DNA from: Terrimonas_A sp040509495
GTDB lineage: Bacteria; Bacteroidota; Bacteroidia; Chitinophagales; Chitinophagaceae
Direction: 5' to 3'
DNA: 5,757 nt
Assembly (NCBI GenBank): GCA_040509495.1
Contig: JBEVKW010000175.1
Span: 1 to 5,757 of the forward strand
Positions within the stretch are counted from its first letter, which is position 1, and the number at the start of each line of letters is the position of its first letter. Positions 5,694 to 5,757 of the stretch are shown in pieces. Made by a program: the position numbers and the translations under genes. The notes beneath the pieces are model-generated. The model made no database searches and had not been told where the DNA came from. It saw nothing but the letters and a program-made list of their open reading frames with translations.

Positions 5694-5757
5694 CGAGCAG
5701 TGACGGATAAGCAGTGGAAGCTCATTGAAGCACAACTTCCGAAGCGCAAGCGCCGCC
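5685..5757 (+). CDS. IS5-family-like transposase, N-terminal fragment
   Basis: ATG 5685 opens 24 codons to the right edge. The product MTWRAVTDKQWKLIEAQLPK followed by RKRR has the 'LTDxQWxxIExxLP' opening of the DUF4096-type N-terminal domain found in IS5-family transposases; the DDE catalytic domain would lie beyond the window. An in-frame TAG at 5670 excludes an upstream start. The start codon lies in a perfect inverted repeat (5677-5693), and there is no strong ribosome site, so expression is probably kept low. It is transcribed in the same direction as the gene it interrupts. Confidence 0.82.
   Translation, partial: MTWRAVTDKQWKLIEAQLPKRKRR

Larger units (their letters stand above)
5629..5757 (+). 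mobile_element. Left end of an IS5-family-like insertion sequence (partial)
   Basis: The recombinase-like frame ends abruptly just inside a new sequence reading GAAGCTATCCCTAAACCGG, in the style of IS5-family terminal repeats, and a transposase start follows 56 bases later. The junction is probably at TA (5627-5628), a plausible target for this family. The right end, its inverted repeat and the target duplication lie outside the window, so the exact boundary may be off by a few bases. A perfect TTGACA at 5648-5653 inside the end could serve as a -35; its best -10 (TAGCTT, 5670-5675) is weak. Confidence 0.6.

Noticed and set aside
1..5757. CRISPR array, tRNA or rRNA
   Set aside because: No regularly spaced repeats, cloverleaf or rRNA-like segments were found on reading both strands.

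Overview
This is a 5.76-kb piece of a bacterial accessory region. Three hypothetical genes on the minus strand fill positions 1-3927. A plus-strand recombinase-like gene follows (about 4404-5642), cut short at its 3' end by an insertion sequence that runs off the right edge. No housekeeping gene, rRNA, tRNA or CRISPR array is visible. The moderate GC content, Sel1-type repeats, DUF-type genes and long spacers suggest a free-living environmental bacterium, perhaps Acidobacteriota or Chloroflexota. That guess rests on the feel of the protein families, and nothing in the window fixes the taxon.

Layout, left to right. 1-1513 (minus, continuing past the left edge): seven Sel1-like helical repeats fused to a DUF2971-type C-terminal domain. 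This long reading frame is easily missed because its stop codon lies outside the window. It has the best promoter of the window (TTGAGA-18-TATATT) and a Shine-Dalgarno sequence. 1514-1999: a spacer with a possible 52-codon plus-strand ORF. 2000-2743 (minus): a DUF3800 protein. 2744-3039: a spacer with several competing inverted repeats. 3040-3927 (minus): a hypothetical protein ending in a four-cysteine zinc ribbon reminiscent of CGNR-type proteins. 3928-4403: a spacer dense in GC-rich hairpins, with a 28-codon ORF carrying a good Shine-Dalgarno sequence. 4404-5642 (plus): the N-terminal part of what looks like a large site-specific-integrase-type protein; its last four codons and stop come from the insertion sequence. 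5629-5757: the left end of an IS5-family-like element with the first 24 codons of its transposase, whose start codon sits in a 7-bp hairpin.

The three minus-strand genes point the same way but are 297-486 bp apart, with separate candidate promoters for at least two of them. They are more likely independent cargo genes than a tight operon. DUF3800, DUF2971 and Sel1 proteins often occur in variable islands, and the neighbouring recombinase and insertion sequence fit a mobile or defence-type island. A joint function for the three genes is inference; nothing in the sequence proves it.
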